64,000 nt of DNA from Flavihumibacter stibioxidans (GTDB lineage Bacteria; Bacteroidota; Bacteroidia; Chitinophagales; Chitinophagaceae). Shown here piece after piece: positions 10,045 through 18,561 of this stretch; within the stretch, counting starts at the first letter, position 1, and each line of letters opens with the position of its first letter. The stretch lies in assembly GCF_014332695.1 (NCBI RefSeq), contig NZ_MBUA01000027.1, forward strand, positions 186,001 through 250,000, read 5' to 3'. Position numbers and translations under genes: made by a program. Under the pieces are notes generated by a model, which was given only the letters and a program-made list of their open reading frames with translations, did no database searches and had not been told where the DNA came from.

Positions 10045-10317
10045 TCAGATTGAATTTGCATTGATTGCAGCCAGCGCGCTGCCTGTCTGGCATTTGATCA
10101 AACCTTCCTCTGTGATTTTTACCAGGGTAAACCTTTCATGTTGCTGCAACACTACCAGGCCTTCCTCGTGTAAGCGGTTGATATGAACCAGGATGGTGTC
10201 CCATGGTAAAAACTGGCGAACGATGATCTGCGCCGGCTTACAGGGGTAGCTGGTTGGGTGGGGATCATCTTTGACGATGTTGTAAATGGTTTGAAGAGTA
10301 GAATAAGGGTTGTCCAT
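10045..10317 (-). CDS. Small hypothetical protein, winged-helix-like
   Basis: A 90-residue cytoplasmic protein with no signal peptide. I do not recognise the family. The pattern (helix, PWDTILVHINRLHEEGLVVL, then a basic turn and a strand ending in ITEEGL) resembles the recognition helix plus wing of a small winged-helix DNA-binding protein such as those of the MarR or PadR type, but no diagnostic motif is present. It lies between the cox operon and the TonB-type gene on the same strand as both. It could be a regulator of the cox genes; that is a guess from position only. Confidence 0.55.
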   Translation of the reverse strand: MDNPYSTLQTIYNIVKDDPHPTSYPCKPAQIIVRQFLPWDTILVHINRLHEEGLVVLQQHERFTLVKITEEGLIKCQTGSALAAINANSI

Positions 10318-10386
10318 AACAATATCAAAATAAGCGCATATTCCGGATTATGAAAACAAAGTTTTCAACATTTTTCACTCAGTTGT

Positions 10387-12939
10387 CTACCCTCGCTCAT
10401 CTTCTGCATTCCCGCCATTACCATCCCGCTTTTTGAACAGGTCAAAATCATTTTTGCCAAACCGGTAACTGAAAGTGAGGCGCACTGTTCTTACGTTCCA
10501 GCGGCGATAAGAATCCTGGTAGAAATTCTCCGTATCGGTTATGCTGCCGAATCGGCGGGTATTGATCAAATCATTTACGTTGAAAGTAAGGGTGCCGGCA
10601 TTATCCTTCAGGAAGTCTTTCCGGATGGCAAAATCAACATAATACTGTTCTTTCTGCTTTCCCTGGGGCATCACGCGCGGTGATTCGTATTCACCCGATA
10701 CCTGGAAGGAAAAATTATTCAGGAAACGGCTGTCGGGATCGATCACCTTATAATTGGCCATGAGTTTGGCATTCCAGTTAAATCCCGTATTGCCCAGGTT
10801 GAGCCCATTCACCCTGGCTTTTACATCCCGGTATTGCGCATTAAAATTGGGAGTGAAATCAAAACTGTTTCCAATCCTTTGCTGCCAGGTCAGTTCCACA
10901 CCCATGCGATTGGTGCGGTCGGCGTTGATGAAAGTGGTCAGGATGGCATTAGGATCGATGGCTGCATTATCTAACTGTTGCAGGTCAGTAGTGCTGATGG
11001 TGTCACTATAGGAAGTGATGTCCTCCGTATTGTTCCTGAAATAACCTGAAATAAGCAGGTTGCCCGTGTTAAAAGTGCGGTTATAATTTAACTCAAATGA
11101 ATTGGTGAATTCAGGCTGCAATTCGGGGTTCCCTTTCCTGATATTCATCGGGTCGGAGATATCAACATATGGATTGATCTGCCAGAAATTGGGGCGCCTG
11201 ATCCTCCGGGAAAAATTTACCTGCAGATCATTGCCTTCCGTAAGTTCGTAGGTGAGGTAAAGACTGGGGAAAACGGCATTCCAAAGGTTTGTTCCTTTGG
11301 ACGGATAATCATAACCAAAGGATTTGGCACTGTCGAGCAATTCTCCCCTGAATGAAGATTGTTCAATTCTTAATCCACCCTGGTATCCCAGTTTGCCTTT
11401 TTTATTGGAATAATTGGCATATACCGCATTGATCATTTCCCTGAAACGGTAATTGTTACTCAGGGGAAGTTTTTGCTGGTTGCTGCCATCTACAGAAAAT
11501 ACATCCAGTTTGTCTTTGGATAGATTGTGATAGGAGCGGGCACCCAGTTCAAGTTTGCTGTTTTCCGACAAAGGGTTCACATAATCAGTCTGGATGGTTA
11601 TTTGATTGCCTGTGCCTGTTGAGTAGTTGTTAACCTGATTAGGTGTGCCGCTCAATTCGCCATGTGCATCATAAAATTGGTTGATGATAATGGCATCGCC
11701 ACCATTCCTGCCCCGACTGTAGGTAAAGTCTGCAGTCCACTCTTTTTCAGGCTTACTGTAAGTCCTCTTATAATTCACCTGGGTATTGCTGCGGTTAAAA
11801 CCAAACTTATCTGCAGTATTCCTTTGTCCGGTTTGGGTCAATTGGTTGTTCAGGTCAAAATATCGCTGGTCCTGGATTTCGTTGTTGTTGAAATTCCCAT
11901 CCACCAGTCCCTGGCTGATCGAAATACTGTTGAAGTCATTGAACATATAGTCCATGCCGAATCGACCTGAATAAAAACGGCGCGTTCTTTCCCTTTCTGA
12001 CTGCTGGGTGAAATAGTCCGTAATAATGCCGTTGTCCTTGTTCTGTCTTTTGGCTTCTCCCTTTGCAATGCCTCCCGACTGGTTGTAATTTCCGCTGGCA
12101 AAAATATTCAGTTTCCCTTTCCTGTAGTTAAGGCTCAAACTGCTGTTAAACAATTCCGGCGTACCAGCCCCAACAGATACCACACCGTTGAGTCCTGCTT
12201 TCCGGTTTTTTTTGAGGATGATATTGATGATGCCACCCGTGCTGCCTGCATCATACCGTGCAGATGGATTGGTGATCACTTCCACCCGGTCGATATCATC
12301 GGCAGGGATCTGTTCCAGGGTCAGTATAGTTGGCCTGCCGTTTACAAAGATTTGTGGTGAACTGTTGCGCAAAGACACATTGCCGTTTATGTCAACCGAG
12401 AGGGAAGGAATAGCTTTCATCAGGTCTACCGCATTACCGCCCTTGCTGGTGATGGCGGCGTCAGCATTGAAAATCCGTCGGTCCACTCCGATAGACATAA
12501 GTGGTTTTTTAGCTGTCACAACGACATTTGCCAGGCTGGTGGCTTCATTTGACAATATAAAATCACCTGCATTTATTTCATTTCTGCCAGCGGTAAAATT
12601 GATTTTACGATCAAGGGGTTCAAAGCCGATGGCAGAAACCGTGAGCATTGAATAGCTGCCTTCGGGCACTACTATCAGAAAATATCCCTGCTGGTCTGTG
12701 ATGGAAAGATTGGAAATGGTATCGGTTGTATTGCTGCCTGTACTGATTACAGTCAGAGAACTGATTGTCGCAGATGCTACAGGAGCGCTGGTCCTGGCAT
12801 CTTTGACTATGCCTGATATTTTTATTTTCAACTGTTCAGGCTTTTGCGCATTGGCGGAAATTCCCAATACCAGGCAGGCTGCCATTAATAAGCAACCTGA
12901 TGATACAATTTTTTTTATCTCATGTGTCTTAAAATACAT
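10387..12939 (-). CDS. TonB-dependent-receptor-like outer-membrane barrel protein
   Basis: An 850-residue outer-membrane protein. Layout: signal peptide (cleavage after about residue 31, ISANAQ), carboxypeptidase-regulatory beta-sandwich (about 38-130), plug-like segment with VNGRPTILTLEQIPADDIDRVEVI (about 195-240), then a long C-terminal beta barrel rich in aromatic and Asn residues ending VRLTFSYRFGKNDFD. This is the outer-membrane beta-barrel family 3 arrangement rather than SusC: there is no SusC box and no SusD partner beside it. Substrate unknown. It is divergent from the GH78 gene (52 bases), which might hint at a sugar-related role, but nothing in the sequence proves it. Confidence 0.85.
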   Translation of the reverse strand: MYFKTHEIKKIVSSGCLLMAACLVLGISANAQKPEQLKIKISGIVKDARTSAPVASATISSLTVISTGSNTTDTISNLSITDQQGYFLIVVPEGSYSMLTVSAIGFEPLDRKINFTAGRNEINAGDFILSNEATSLANVVVTAKKPLMSIGVDRRIFNADAAITSKGGNAVDLMKAIPSLSVDINGNVSLRNSSPQIFVNGRPTILTLEQIPADDIDRVEVITNPSARYDAGSTGGIINIILKKNRKAGLNGVVSVGAGTPELFNSSLSLNYRKGKLNIFASGNYNQSGGIAKGEAKRQNKDNGIITDYFTQQSERERTRRFYSGRFGMDYMFNDFNSISISQGLVDGNFNNNEIQDQRYFDLNNQLTQTGQRNTADKFGFNRSNTQVNYKRTYSKPEKEWTADFTYSRGRNGGDAIIINQFYDAHGELSGTPNQVNNYSTGTGNQITIQTDYVNPLSENSKLELGARSYHNLSKDKLDVFSVDGSNQQKLPLSNNYRFREMINAVYANYSNKKGKLGYQGGLRIEQSSFRGELLDSAKSFGYDYPSKGTNLWNAVFPSLYLTYELTEGNDLQVNFSRRIRRPNFWQINPYVDISDPMNIRKGNPELQPEFTNSFELNYNRTFNTGNLLISGYFRNNTEDITSYSDTISTTDLQQLDNAAIDPNAILTTFINADRTNRMGVELTWQQRIGNSFDFTPNFNAQYRDVKARVNGLNLGNTGFNWNAKLMANYKVIDPDSRFLNNFSFQVSGEYESPRVMPQGKQKEQYYVDFAIRKDFLKDNAGTLTFNVNDLINTRRFGSITDTENFYQDSYRRWNVRTVRLTFSYRFGKNDFDLFKKRDGNGGNAEDERG

Positions 12940-12991
12940 ACCTGCAAAGGAAAAGATTAAAACCTGAAGGTTTCCTTAAATTTAACGGGCA

Positions 12992-15664
12992 ATGATATTT
13001 ACCATGCGCTTTTTACCTATATTCTGCTTCATAGCATATCTGCCTCTTAATACTTTGAGTCAACAACCCGGAAAAGGAATTGTTGACTCCGTTGAAGTTA
13101 TTCAGCTTAAAACAGAATACCTGGTTGATCCGAAAGGGATTGACAGTGAAAATCCACGCTTTTCCTGGCAGATAAAGGACAGGCGGCCCGGAGCGGGACA
13201 GGAATCTTTTCAATTGGTTGTATCAACCGATTCTTCCCTATTGCAGGAACAAGCCTTGGTTTACAACAGTGGAAAAATACAGGGTTCCGAACAGTTGTAT
13301 ACCTACAAAGGGAAAACTTTGCAGCCCTTCACCCGTTATTTCTGGGCGGTTAGGATATGGGAAAGGAATGGTCTGGCGGATAGATGGTCACCCATGGCCA
13401 GTTTTGAAACAGGTTTTCTGAAAAACAGCCACTGGCGCGGTGCCTGGATCAGCGACGGGAACGGCATTGATCATAAGCCGGCTCCTTATTTCAGAAAAGA
13501 GTTCCACTTGCGAAAAGCGATCAGGTCGGCCCGTGCTTATATTGCCACAGCCGGACTCTTTGAATTATTCATCAATGGCAGCAGGGCAGGTGACCACAGA
13601 CTTGATCCTATGTACACCAGGTTTGACCGCAGGACATTGTATGTTACGCATGACATCACCAGGGAATTACAAACTGGAATGAATGCCCTGGGTGTGGTAT
13701 TGGGCAATGGCTGGTATAATCACCAATCCACCGCAGTGTGGAATTTTCACCAGGCGCCATGGCGGGCCAGGCCTGCCTTCTGTATGGATATCAGGATCGA
13801 ATACCTTGATGGAACTGTGGAGACTTTTGGTACAGGAAAGGACTGGAAAACAAGCGCCGAAGGCCCGCTGGTTTTTAATAGTATCTATACTGCGGAACAT
13901 TATGATGCCCGCAAAGTAATGGCTGGCTGGAACCGGCCCGGGTTCAGTGATTCAGCCTGGAAGGCGGTTACGCTGAGATCAGCCCCTTCCGGTAATATTG
14001 TCGCCCAGTCCATGCATCCCGTCAGAAACACTGTCGAGATACCGGCGAGGTATATGCGAAAATTTAATGATACGGTGTATGTGTTTGATATTGGCAGAAA
14101 CATAGCAGGGGTAAGCCGTCTGAGGGTTAAGGGTGAACCGGGAACGGTAATAAGGCTGAAACACGGCGAAAGGGTTTACCAGAATGGCCGGGTTGATTTA
14201 TCCAATATTGATGTGCACTATCGGCCAACGGGCGAAAGCGATCCTTTTCAAACTGATATATTTATTCTCTCAGGCAATGGGGAGGAGGAGTTCACGCCTT
14301 CCTTTAATTACAAAGGATTCCAGTATGTAGAAGTGGCTGCCAGCCATCCGATTCAACTGGATACCAGCAGCCTGAAAGCATATTTCGTGCACAGCGATGT
14401 GCCGGTTGCAGGAAAGATCAGTGCATCCAATCCACTCATTGAAAAGATATGGCAGGCCACGAATAATTCCTACCTGTCTAACCTGTATGGTTACCCGACG
14501 GATTGTCCGCAGCGCGAAAAGAACGGCTGGACAGGCGATGCGCATATTGCCATCGAAACGGGACTGTATAATTTTGACGCCATCACGGTTTATGAGAAAT
14601 GGCTGGCCGACCACCGTGATGAACAGCAGCCCAATGGTGTTTTGCCATCCATTATTCCGACCGGCGGATGGGGATATGAATGGGGCAATGGTCCGGACTG
14701 GACCAGCAGCATTGCGATCATCCCCTGGCAGGTTTACCTGTTTTATGGCGATACTACCCTCTTGTCGCGCAGTTATGAAAATATCAGGCGTTATGTGGAT
14801 TACCTCAGTTCTGTAAGCCCGGATGGAATCTGCACCTGGGGACAGGGCGACTGGGTGCCTGTTAAATCAAAAACACCGGTGGAGTTTACTTCTACTGCTT
14901 ATTTCTATGCAGACGCGCTAATCCTTTCGAAAGCCGCTAAACTACTGGGCCGGCAGGAAGATCATCTTTTGTACAAGACGCTGGCAAGGAAAATATATGC
15001 CGCTTTTAATGCGAAATATTACAATCCGGGGACTGGGATCTATGGAACAGGTCTTCAAACGGAGCTGAGTGTTGCATTGCACTGGGGATTGGTGCCTGAA
15101 GAAAGGAAGCAAAAGGTGGCAGCCAACCTGGCCAAAAGGGTGGAGGCAGATGGTGGTCAAATAGATGTTGGACTGCTTGGTACCAAAACTATCCTGAATG
15201 CCCTGAGTGATAACGGCTATGCAGAGCTGGCTTACAAACTGGCCACACGCGACAGTTTTCCTTCCTGGGGATGGTGGATTAAGAATGGTGCAACCACTCT
15301 GTATGAGAACTGGCCCATTGACGCCAAGTCAGACATTTCCATGAACCATATCATGTTTGGTGAAATCGGGGCCTGGTTATATAAAGGCCTGGGTGGTATC
15401 AAACCAGATGAAAACTCACCAGGCTTTCGGCATATTATGCTGGCACCGAATTTTCCTGCCACTCTGGACCGGTTCGAGGCCATTCATCAATCGCCATACG
15501 GGGAAATTATTTCGGGCTGGACAAGAAAGGGGAAGAAACTGCTGTATAAGGTTGTCATCCCGCCCAATGCCAGTGCTACACTAAGATTGCCCTCCGGTAG
15601 TGGAGTGCAGAGAGAAAAGGAGATTCACCTCGCTGCCGGTACACACCAGTTTGAGTGGAAATAA
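12992..15664 (+). CDS. Alpha-L-rhamnosidase, GH78
   Basis: An 890-residue secreted glycoside hydrolase that removes terminal alpha-L-rhamnose from plant glycosides or polysaccharides. An N-terminal signal peptide precedes FN3-like and two beta-sandwich domains (about 35-420); the (alpha/alpha)6 catalytic domain follows with the GH78 hallmark DCPQREKNGWTGDA (near 505) and GWGYEWGNGPDW, then a C-terminal beta domain. The acidic residues expected for acid/base catalysis lie in these motifs. Starts at 12992 and 13004 both keep the signal peptide; I list the longer. It ends 14 bases before the convergent GH43 gene. Length is normal for bacterial GH78. Confidence 0.92.
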   Translation: MIFTMRFLPIFCFIAYLPLNTLSQQPGKGIVDSVEVIQLKTEYLVDPKGIDSENPRFSWQIKDRRPGAGQESFQLVVSTDSSLLQEQALVYNSGKIQGSEQLYTYKGKTLQPFTRYFWAVRIWERNGLADRWSPMASFETGFLKNSHWRGAWISDGNGIDHKPAPYFRKEFHLRKAIRSARAYIATAGLFELFINGSRAGDHRLDPMYTRFDRRTLYVTHDITRELQTGMNALGVVLGNGWYNHQSTAVWNFHQAPWRARPAFCMDIRIEYLDGTVETFGTGKDWKTSAEGPLVFNSIYTAEHYDARKVMAGWNRPGFSDSAWKAVTLRSAPSGNIVAQSMHPVRNTVEIPARYMRKFNDTVYVFDIGRNIAGVSRLRVKGEPGTVIRLKHGERVYQNGRVDLSNIDVHYRPTGESDPFQTDIFILSGNGEEEFTPSFNYKGFQYVEVAASHPIQLDTSSLKAYFVHSDVPVAGKISASNPLIEKIWQATNNSYLSNLYGYPTDCPQREKNGWTGDAHIAIETGLYNFDAITVYEKWLADHRDEQQPNGVLPSIIPTGGWGYEWGNGPDWTSSIAIIPWQVYLFYGDTTLLSRSYENIRRYVDYLSSVSPDGICTWGQGDWVPVKSKTPVEFTSTAYFYADALILSKAAKLLGRQEDHLLYKTLARKIYAAFNAKYYNPGTGIYGTGLQTELSVALHWGLVPEERKQKVAANLAKRVEADGGQIDVGLLGTKTILNALSDNGYAELAYKLATRDSFPSWGWWIKNGATTLYENWPIDAKSDISMNHIMFGEIGAWLYKGLGGIKPDENSPGFRHIMLAPNFPATLDRFEAIHQSPYGEIISGWTRKGKKLLYKVVIPPNASATLRLPSGSGVQREKEIHLAAGTHQFEWK

Positions 15665-15678
15665 TGGCATTACATGGG

Positions 15679-16662
15679 CTACCGGATCTTTTGTTTTTTC
15701 ACTCCTTCATGGGTAATGACAACCGGTTTGATCAGGCCGTTTTCATCAAACAACAGCTCATCAATACAGGTGACACGGGAATTGCCGTCTTTTTCGGTTA
15801 GGGGTCTCCGGTGGTAAACGATGTAATACCGGTCCTTGCCGGGAATTGATATTACTGAATGGTGTCCCGCACCGGTGGCGATGGCAGGGTTTTGCTGCAG
15901 GATCTTTCCGATCCTTTTAAAAGGTCCAAGGGGTGAATCGGCGATGGCATAAGCAACACTGTAGTCGGGGCCGGTCCATCCACCTTCCGACCACATAAAA
16001 TAATACCTGCCATTCTTTTTGAACATAAACGGGCCTTCCACATAATTCTCTGGTGTGATTTCACGGAAAATGCTGCCATCAGGGAAGGGGTCAAATCCGG
16101 TGAAGTCGTCTTTGAGCCTGGCTGCATTGCAATGTCTCCAGCCGCCGTAATACAGGTAGTGGCTGCCATCATCATCCCGGAAGACAAACTGGTCTATAGG
16201 TTGTGCGCCGTTATGAAACCTGTCTATCAGGGGCTTTCCGAGGTAATCGCGGTATGGTCCGCCGGGATTGTCAGAAATTGCCACTCCGATCCCTCCTTTT
16301 TCCTGGTCGCTCTGGATATCGTTGGCGCCGAAGAAAAGGAAATACTTCTGGTCTTTTTCAATGATTGCAGGTGCCCAGAGGGCTCTGCTGGCCCATTTGA
16401 TGGCAGAGGTGTCCAGTATGCGCGAATGTTTCTTCCAGCTTACCAGATCTTCTGATGAAAAGGCATCAAAGAAAACCTGTTGGTTATATGGGGCAGAAAA
16501 AGTTGGGAATATCCAGTATTCCCTGTCGAAAATCACTGCTTCAGGATCTGCGTACCAGCCAGGAAATAGAGGGTTGCCTGAATGTTTTTTCGGCACCGTT
16601 TTTTGCCCTGTAACCTGCAGGGCAGTTATGAATACAAAAAAAAGAAGGATGATTTTATTCAT
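15679..16662 (-). CDS. Secreted glycoside hydrolase, GH43
   Basis: A 327-residue five-bladed beta-propeller enzyme with a signal peptide (cleavage near VTGQ). The catalytic base Asp lies in GWYADPEAV (near 37) and the general acid Glu in NYVEGPFMF (near 206), with the pKa-modulating Asp likely in PIDQFVFRDDDGS. GH43 enzymes act on arabinose- or xylose-containing plant polysaccharides. It is 22 bases downstream of the MFS gene and probably belongs to the same LacI-controlled operon. Substrate preference (arabinanase, arabinofuranosidase or xylosidase) cannot be told from sequence alone. Confidence 0.88.
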   Translation of the reverse strand: MNKIILLFFVFITALQVTGQKTVPKKHSGNPLFPGWYADPEAVIFDREYWIFPTFSAPYNQQVFFDAFSSEDLVSWKKHSRILDTSAIKWASRALWAPAIIEKDQKYFLFFGANDIQSDQEKGGIGVAISDNPGGPYRDYLGKPLIDRFHNGAQPIDQFVFRDDDGSHYLYYGGWRHCNAARLKDDFTGFDPFPDGSIFREITPENYVEGPFMFKKNGRYYFMWSEGGWTGPDYSVAYAIADSPLGPFKRIGKILQQNPAIATGAGHHSVISIPGKDRYYIVYHRRPLTEKDGNSRVTCIDELLFDENGLIKPVVITHEGVKKQKIR

Positions 16663-16684
16663 CCTTCAATCTACTGAATATTGA

Positions 16685-18028
16685 TTAATTAATTCTTTGC
16701 CACTCCGGAACAAGTTTCCTGTCCTGTTTGTACTTCCAGGCCAGTAAAACGCAAAATAGAAATCCTGAAAATGCCAGCAGCGCTCCAACGTATTGCGGTG
16801 ATGTATAACCGAATCCGGCTGCAATGGGTAATCCGCCTAGATAAGCCCCCAGTGCATTGCCCATATTGGCGCTGGCCTGCAGTGAGGCGGATGCCATCAT
16901 TTCAGAGCCCTTTGCTGCATTAATGATCAGCATCTGCATGGGTGCGATCACGGCAAAAGCAAGGGCGCCGGTTATGAATGTCATGATGATGGCTGCCACC
17001 TGGAATTTTGTTACGGCGGCTACGATCATCAGTGCCAGGATCATGGAAAGTAATAACATGGCGGTAGTCCTGAGGGGCGAGAACTTGTCAGCGAGGCGGC
17101 CCCCCATAAAGTTACCTACAGCCATTCCCAGGCCTGCGATGATCATGATAATGGTTATGGAGTTGCTGCTGAATCCTGCCACTTCGGTCATGAGGGGAGC
17201 GATATAACTGATCCAGGCGAAAAGTCCACCCGTACCAATAGCCGAAATTCCTATGATGATCCAGAAATCTGTTTTTTTAAATACCTGCAGGTTGTTCCGG
17301 AAACTGCTGCTGCCGGATGTTTCCAAAGAAGGCATCCATCGTTTGATGCTGGCCGCGGCGAGTAGCCCGATAACGGCGATGATCACGAAGGAAAGTCTCC
17401 AGCTCAGGTTGTGGCCGATATAGGTACCAAGCGGAACCCCCATGATATTTGCGATGGTTAATCCCGCGAACATGACGGAAACGGCTCTCGCTTCCCTTCC
17501 GGGTTCTGCCAGGCGGCTGGCCACCACCGCGCCCATACCGAAGAAGGCGCCATGCGGAAGTCCCGACATCAGCCGGGTAATCATCAGCAATTCATAACTG
17601 GGTGCCATGGCAAAAAGTGCATTGAATACACCGAACATCAGCATGAGTCCCATCAGTACTTTTTTTGGGGGATAGTTTCCAGCGAGGCTCACCATCAGCG
17701 GTGCGCCGATCACTACCCCGAGTGCATAGATGGCAATAAGATGCCCTGCCGTGGGAATGGTGACAGCCAGTGAACTGGCCACATCAGGAAGTACGCCCAT
17801 CATCATGAATTCAGTCATGCCGATGGCAAAACCTCCCAGTGTCAGTGTCAGGAGACTTGGTTTCATGGAAGAGAACAATCCTTTTTTTATGGGCTTTTCG
17901 ACGCCCGGCTGGTCATTGGTCATTTTGCTTGCGTTTGTTTCGGTTGTTGGTGTTGGTTGATCGTTTTTATTGGCAAGTGCTACATAAGCTTTTCTTTTTG
18001 AGATGTGAGGATATACTACTGTGTTCAT
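16685..18028 (-). CDS. MFS transporter, AraJ-like (DHA1) family
   Basis: A 447-residue 12-helix major-facilitator protein. The first membrane helix carries GFAIGMTEFMMMGVLPDVA, the pattern of the AraJ/YdhP sugar-efflux group. The N-terminal 55 residues before helix 1 are polar and longer than usual; a second ATG at residue 36 would give a shorter, more ordinary protein. It would export sugars or other small molecules, or act in uptake. It follows the short Gfo/Idh-like gene by 15 bases and precedes GH43, forming a probable operon behind the palindromic operator at 18381. An 11-base GT run abuts the start codon. Confidence 0.88.
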   Translation of the reverse strand: MNTVVYPHISKRKAYVALANKNDQPTPTTETNASKMTNDQPGVEKPIKKGLFSSMKPSLLTLTLGGFAIGMTEFMMMGVLPDVASSLAVTIPTAGHLIAIYALGVVIGAPLMVSLAGNYPPKKVLMGLMLMFGVFNALFAMAPSYELLMITRLMSGLPHGAFFGMGAVVASRLAEPGREARAVSVMFAGLTIANIMGVPLGTYIGHNLSWRLSFVIIAVIGLLAAASIKRWMPSLETSGSSSFRNNLQVFKKTDFWIIIGISAIGTGGLFAWISYIAPLMTEVAGFSSNSITIIMIIAGLGMAVGNFMGGRLADKFSPLRTTAMLLLSMILALMIVAAVTKFQVAAIIMTFITGALAFAVIAPMQMLIINAAKGSEMMASASLQASANMGNALGAYLGGLPIAAGFGYTSPQYVGALLAFSGFLFCVLLAWKYKQDRKLVPEWQRIN

Positions 18029-18043
18029 GTGTGTGTGTTAAGT

Positions 18044-18337
18044 TTATAATATCCGGACGTGTTTGCCGGCATCCATGACCTCTTTGACCAGGGCAGGCTG
18101 GCCGCTGCCTTTGCCTGCAACCAGTACCAGCTCGATGCTGTCGTCGTGGATGATATCACTGAGACTGTCAACGATCTCTGCGCCGGGATACCTGGATGCT
18201 GCAAGTCCCGCTGACAATTCTTCAAAGGGTAAGACTTTCTTCAGCCTGTAACCATTCTGGATGCTTCCGGTGCTGAGCTGTTGCGGAAGCTGGCTGGTTT
18301 CAGATGAAATGAGTCCGATATATTTGGGCGTATTCAT
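18044..18337 (-). CDS. Short Gfo/Idh/MocA-like N-terminal domain protein
   Basis: A 97-residue protein resembling only the first part of the NAD(P)-binding Rossmann fold of Gfo/Idh/MocA oxidoreductases. Seen: SLSDIIHDDSIELVLVAG followed by LVKEVMDAGKHVRIL; in full-length enzymes the AGKHV is followed by the EKP motif and a C-terminal substrate domain, both absent. The glycine-rich dinucleotide motif is also poor (GLISSETSQ). It is first in the putative LacI-controlled operon. Either a remnant of a broken gene or a genuine small sugar-binding or regulatory domain; the intact frame and operon position favour a kept gene. Confidence 0.6.
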   Translation of the reverse strand: MNTPKYIGLISSETSQLPQQLSTGSIQNGYRLKKVLPFEELSAGLAASRYPGAEIVDSLSDIIHDDSIELVLVAGKGSGQPALVKEVMDAGKHVRIL

Positions 18338-18364
18338 AGTTGAAATTTTTTAGTGTTTGAACGG

Positions 18365-18372
18365 CAAAAATA
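18365..18372 (-). promoter_or_regulatory. Putative -7 promoter box of the MFS/GH43 operon
   Basis: On the minus strand these bases read TATTTTTG, an exact match to the Bacteroidota -7 consensus TAnnTTTG, 27 bases before the first gene's start at 18337. I see no clear -33 TTG at the usual 19-21-base distance. The palindrome at 18381-18398 would lie between -7 and -33, a classic repression position. Confidence 0.5.
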
Positions 18373-18380
18373 GTTGTTTT

Positions 18381-18398
18381 TGTTTAAACGATTAAACA
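18381..18398. promoter_or_regulatory. Palindromic LacI-type operator O1
   Basis: TGTTTAA-ACGA-TTAAACA: two perfect 7-base arms around a four-base centre that contains CG. This is the half-site form expected of LacI/GalR regulators. It lies just upstream of the -7 box for the divergent MFS operon and 164 bases from the preferred LacI start, so it most likely controls that operon. Binding by the neighbouring LacI protein is inferred. Confidence 0.65.
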
Positions 18399-18510
18399 GT
18401 GCCAAATACTGTGCCACAGCATAAATCTCCGGTAGGCAGCCAAAAATCTTTATCGGTTAGGTTATAGAATGTACTTAATTGATAATCAATTATTAAAGTG
18501 GTTAATTTGG

Positions 18511-18524
18511 TTTAATCGATTAAA
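18511..18524. promoter_or_regulatory. Palindromic LacI-type operator O2
   Basis: TTTAATCGATTAAA, a perfect 14-base palindrome with central CG, sharing TTTAA/TTAAA half-sites with O1 and lying 113 bases (about 11 helical turns) from it, midpoint to midpoint 128 bases. It ends 10 bases before an ATG at 18535 and 37 before the preferred LacI start, so it suggests autorepression, perhaps with looping to O1. Confidence 0.62.
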
Positions 18525-18561
18525 TGTTAATTTTATGTCATCACAACGATTGAAAGGCCAG

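Noticed and set aside
10387-12939. SusC-type receptor forming a polysaccharide locus with GH78 and GH43
   Set aside because: No SusC box and no SusD gene; the barrel matches the beta-barrel family 3 type instead.
12961-12985. Short palindromes (AACCT..AGGTT and TTAAATTTAA) before GH78 as further LacI operators
   Set aside because: Short, without a central CG, and unlike the two operators at 18381 and 18511.
18469-18561. Upstream starts of the LacI gene
   Set aside because: They would translate across the operator and give an N-terminus that does not fit LacI proteins.
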